Assembly (NCBI GenBank): GCA_026986655.1
Contig: JALSOD010000003.1
Span: 1 to 5,784 of the forward strand
Source of the DNA: Caldifarciminota bacterium
GTDB taxonomy: Bacteria; Hydrothermota; Hydrothermia; B15-G9; WFZT01
DNA: 5,784 nt
Direction of reading: 5' to 3'
Positions 5,469 to 5,784 of this stretch are shown here, piece after piece. Under the pieces are notes generated by a model. That model was not told the DNA's origin. It ran no database searches and saw only the letters and a program-made list of their open reading frames with translations. The translations under genes were made by a program, and so were the position numbers. Numbering within the stretch: position 1 is the stretch's first letter; each line of letters begins with the position of its first letter.

Positions 5469-5784
5469 TCAGTGTGTACCTTCTTGCCAGCTTGACAGGT
5501 ATTCTCTCTGTTCTTCTGTCAGCTCGTCGATTTCTATATTCATTGATTTAAGCTTTAGCATAGCAATTTCCCTGTCAATCTCATCTGGTAAGGTGTATAC
5601 CTTTTTCTCGAGTTTTTCCCGATTTTCCTTTATAAATTTCACTGCGAGCGCCTGATTAGAAAAGGACATATCCATAACTGTTGGTGGGTGGCCCTCGGCC
5701 GATGCAAGGTTAACCAATCTGCCCTCAGCAAGGAGATAGATTTTCTTACCATCGGGCAGGGTATATTTTTCCGTATTTGGGCGT
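5469..5784 (-). CDS. ahcY: Adenosylhomocysteinase (SAH/SIH hydrolase), C-terminal part
   Basis: This cytoplasmic NAD-dependent enzyme splits S-adenosylhomocysteine (or S-inosylhomocysteine, as shown for the methanogen enzyme) to homocysteine and the nucleoside, relieving product inhibition of SAM methyltransferases. Only the last 104 residues are present; the N-terminus lies beyond the right edge. Diagnostic sequence is LLAEGRLVNLASAEGHPPTV, followed by MDMSFSNQALAVKFI, equivalent to the [20 protein letters not shown] region of the human enzyme. Then come VYTLPDEIDREIAMLKLKS, IEIDELTEEQREYL and the terminus SSWQEGTH. It stops where the human protein continues into its final K-x3-Y tail, the NAD-contacting extension that archaeal and some thermophilic bacterial enzymes lack. 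It lies upstream of and in the same direction as the M16 pair, 161 bp away. Confidence 0.95.
   Translation of the reverse strand, partial: RPNTEKYTLPDGKKIYLLAEGRLVNLASAEGHPPTVMDMSFSNQALAVKFIKENREKLEKKVYTLPDEIDREIAMLKLKSMNIEIDELTEEQREYLSSWQEGTH

Noticed and set aside
1..5784. CRISPR array, insertion sequence, toxin-antitoxin or defence island
   Set aside because: No spaced repeats, transposase, terminal repeats or defence genes were seen; the only nuclease-like domain lacks its catalytic lysine.

Overview
The window looks like a stretch of a thermophilic archaeal chromosome. AT-rich TATA-like boxes sit about 25 bp ahead of likely leaderless starts, Shine-Dalgarno sequences are weak or absent, and coding DNA is tightly packed. 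It also carries an archaeal-type short-tailed adenosylhomocysteinase, a biotin carboxylase that would fit either acetyl-CoA or pyruvate carboxylase, and a coiled-coil protein family common in thermophiles. Archaeoglobales is a plausible guess from overall impression; no marker gene here proves it.

Layout. (1) Positions 1-456, minus strand: N-terminal 152 residues of a biotin carboxylase, cut by the window edge. (2) Positions 457-561: a divergent promoter region with a perfect 11-bp tandem repeat and a symmetrical TATA-like element. (3) Positions 562-1221, plus: a 219-residue coiled-coil protein with a degenerate PD-(D/E)XK-like C-terminal domain. (4) Positions 1222-1389: a non-coding gap with a T-rich terminator candidate, an A11 tract and TATA-like boxes. 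(5) Positions 1390-2724, plus: a complete 12-TM MATE exporter with a near-perfect 34-bp palindrome early in its coding region. (6) Positions 2708-4042 and 4039-5307, minus: two M16 peptidase-family genes with overlapping start and stop codons. The upstream one has the zinc site and the downstream one has the substrate-binding Arg/Tyr pair. The downstream gene overlaps the MATE gene tail-to-tail by 17 bp. (7) Positions 5308-5468: a leader with a TATA box, a possible 14-codon leaderless ORF and a short inverted repeat over the M16 start codon. (8) Positions 5469-5784, minus: C-terminal 104 residues of adenosylhomocysteinase.

How the genes relate. The two M16 genes almost certainly act together as a heteromeric zinc protease, because each lacks exactly what the other keeps. 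The remaining genes are central metabolism (biotin carboxylase, SAH hydrolase), export (MATE) and an uncharacterised coiled-coil protein, with no evident shared pathway. I see no mobile element, CRISPR array, tRNA or rRNA. The most distinctive signals are the split M16 pair, the MATE palindrome and the tandem repeat at the divergent promoter; nothing here demonstrates a wholly new system.
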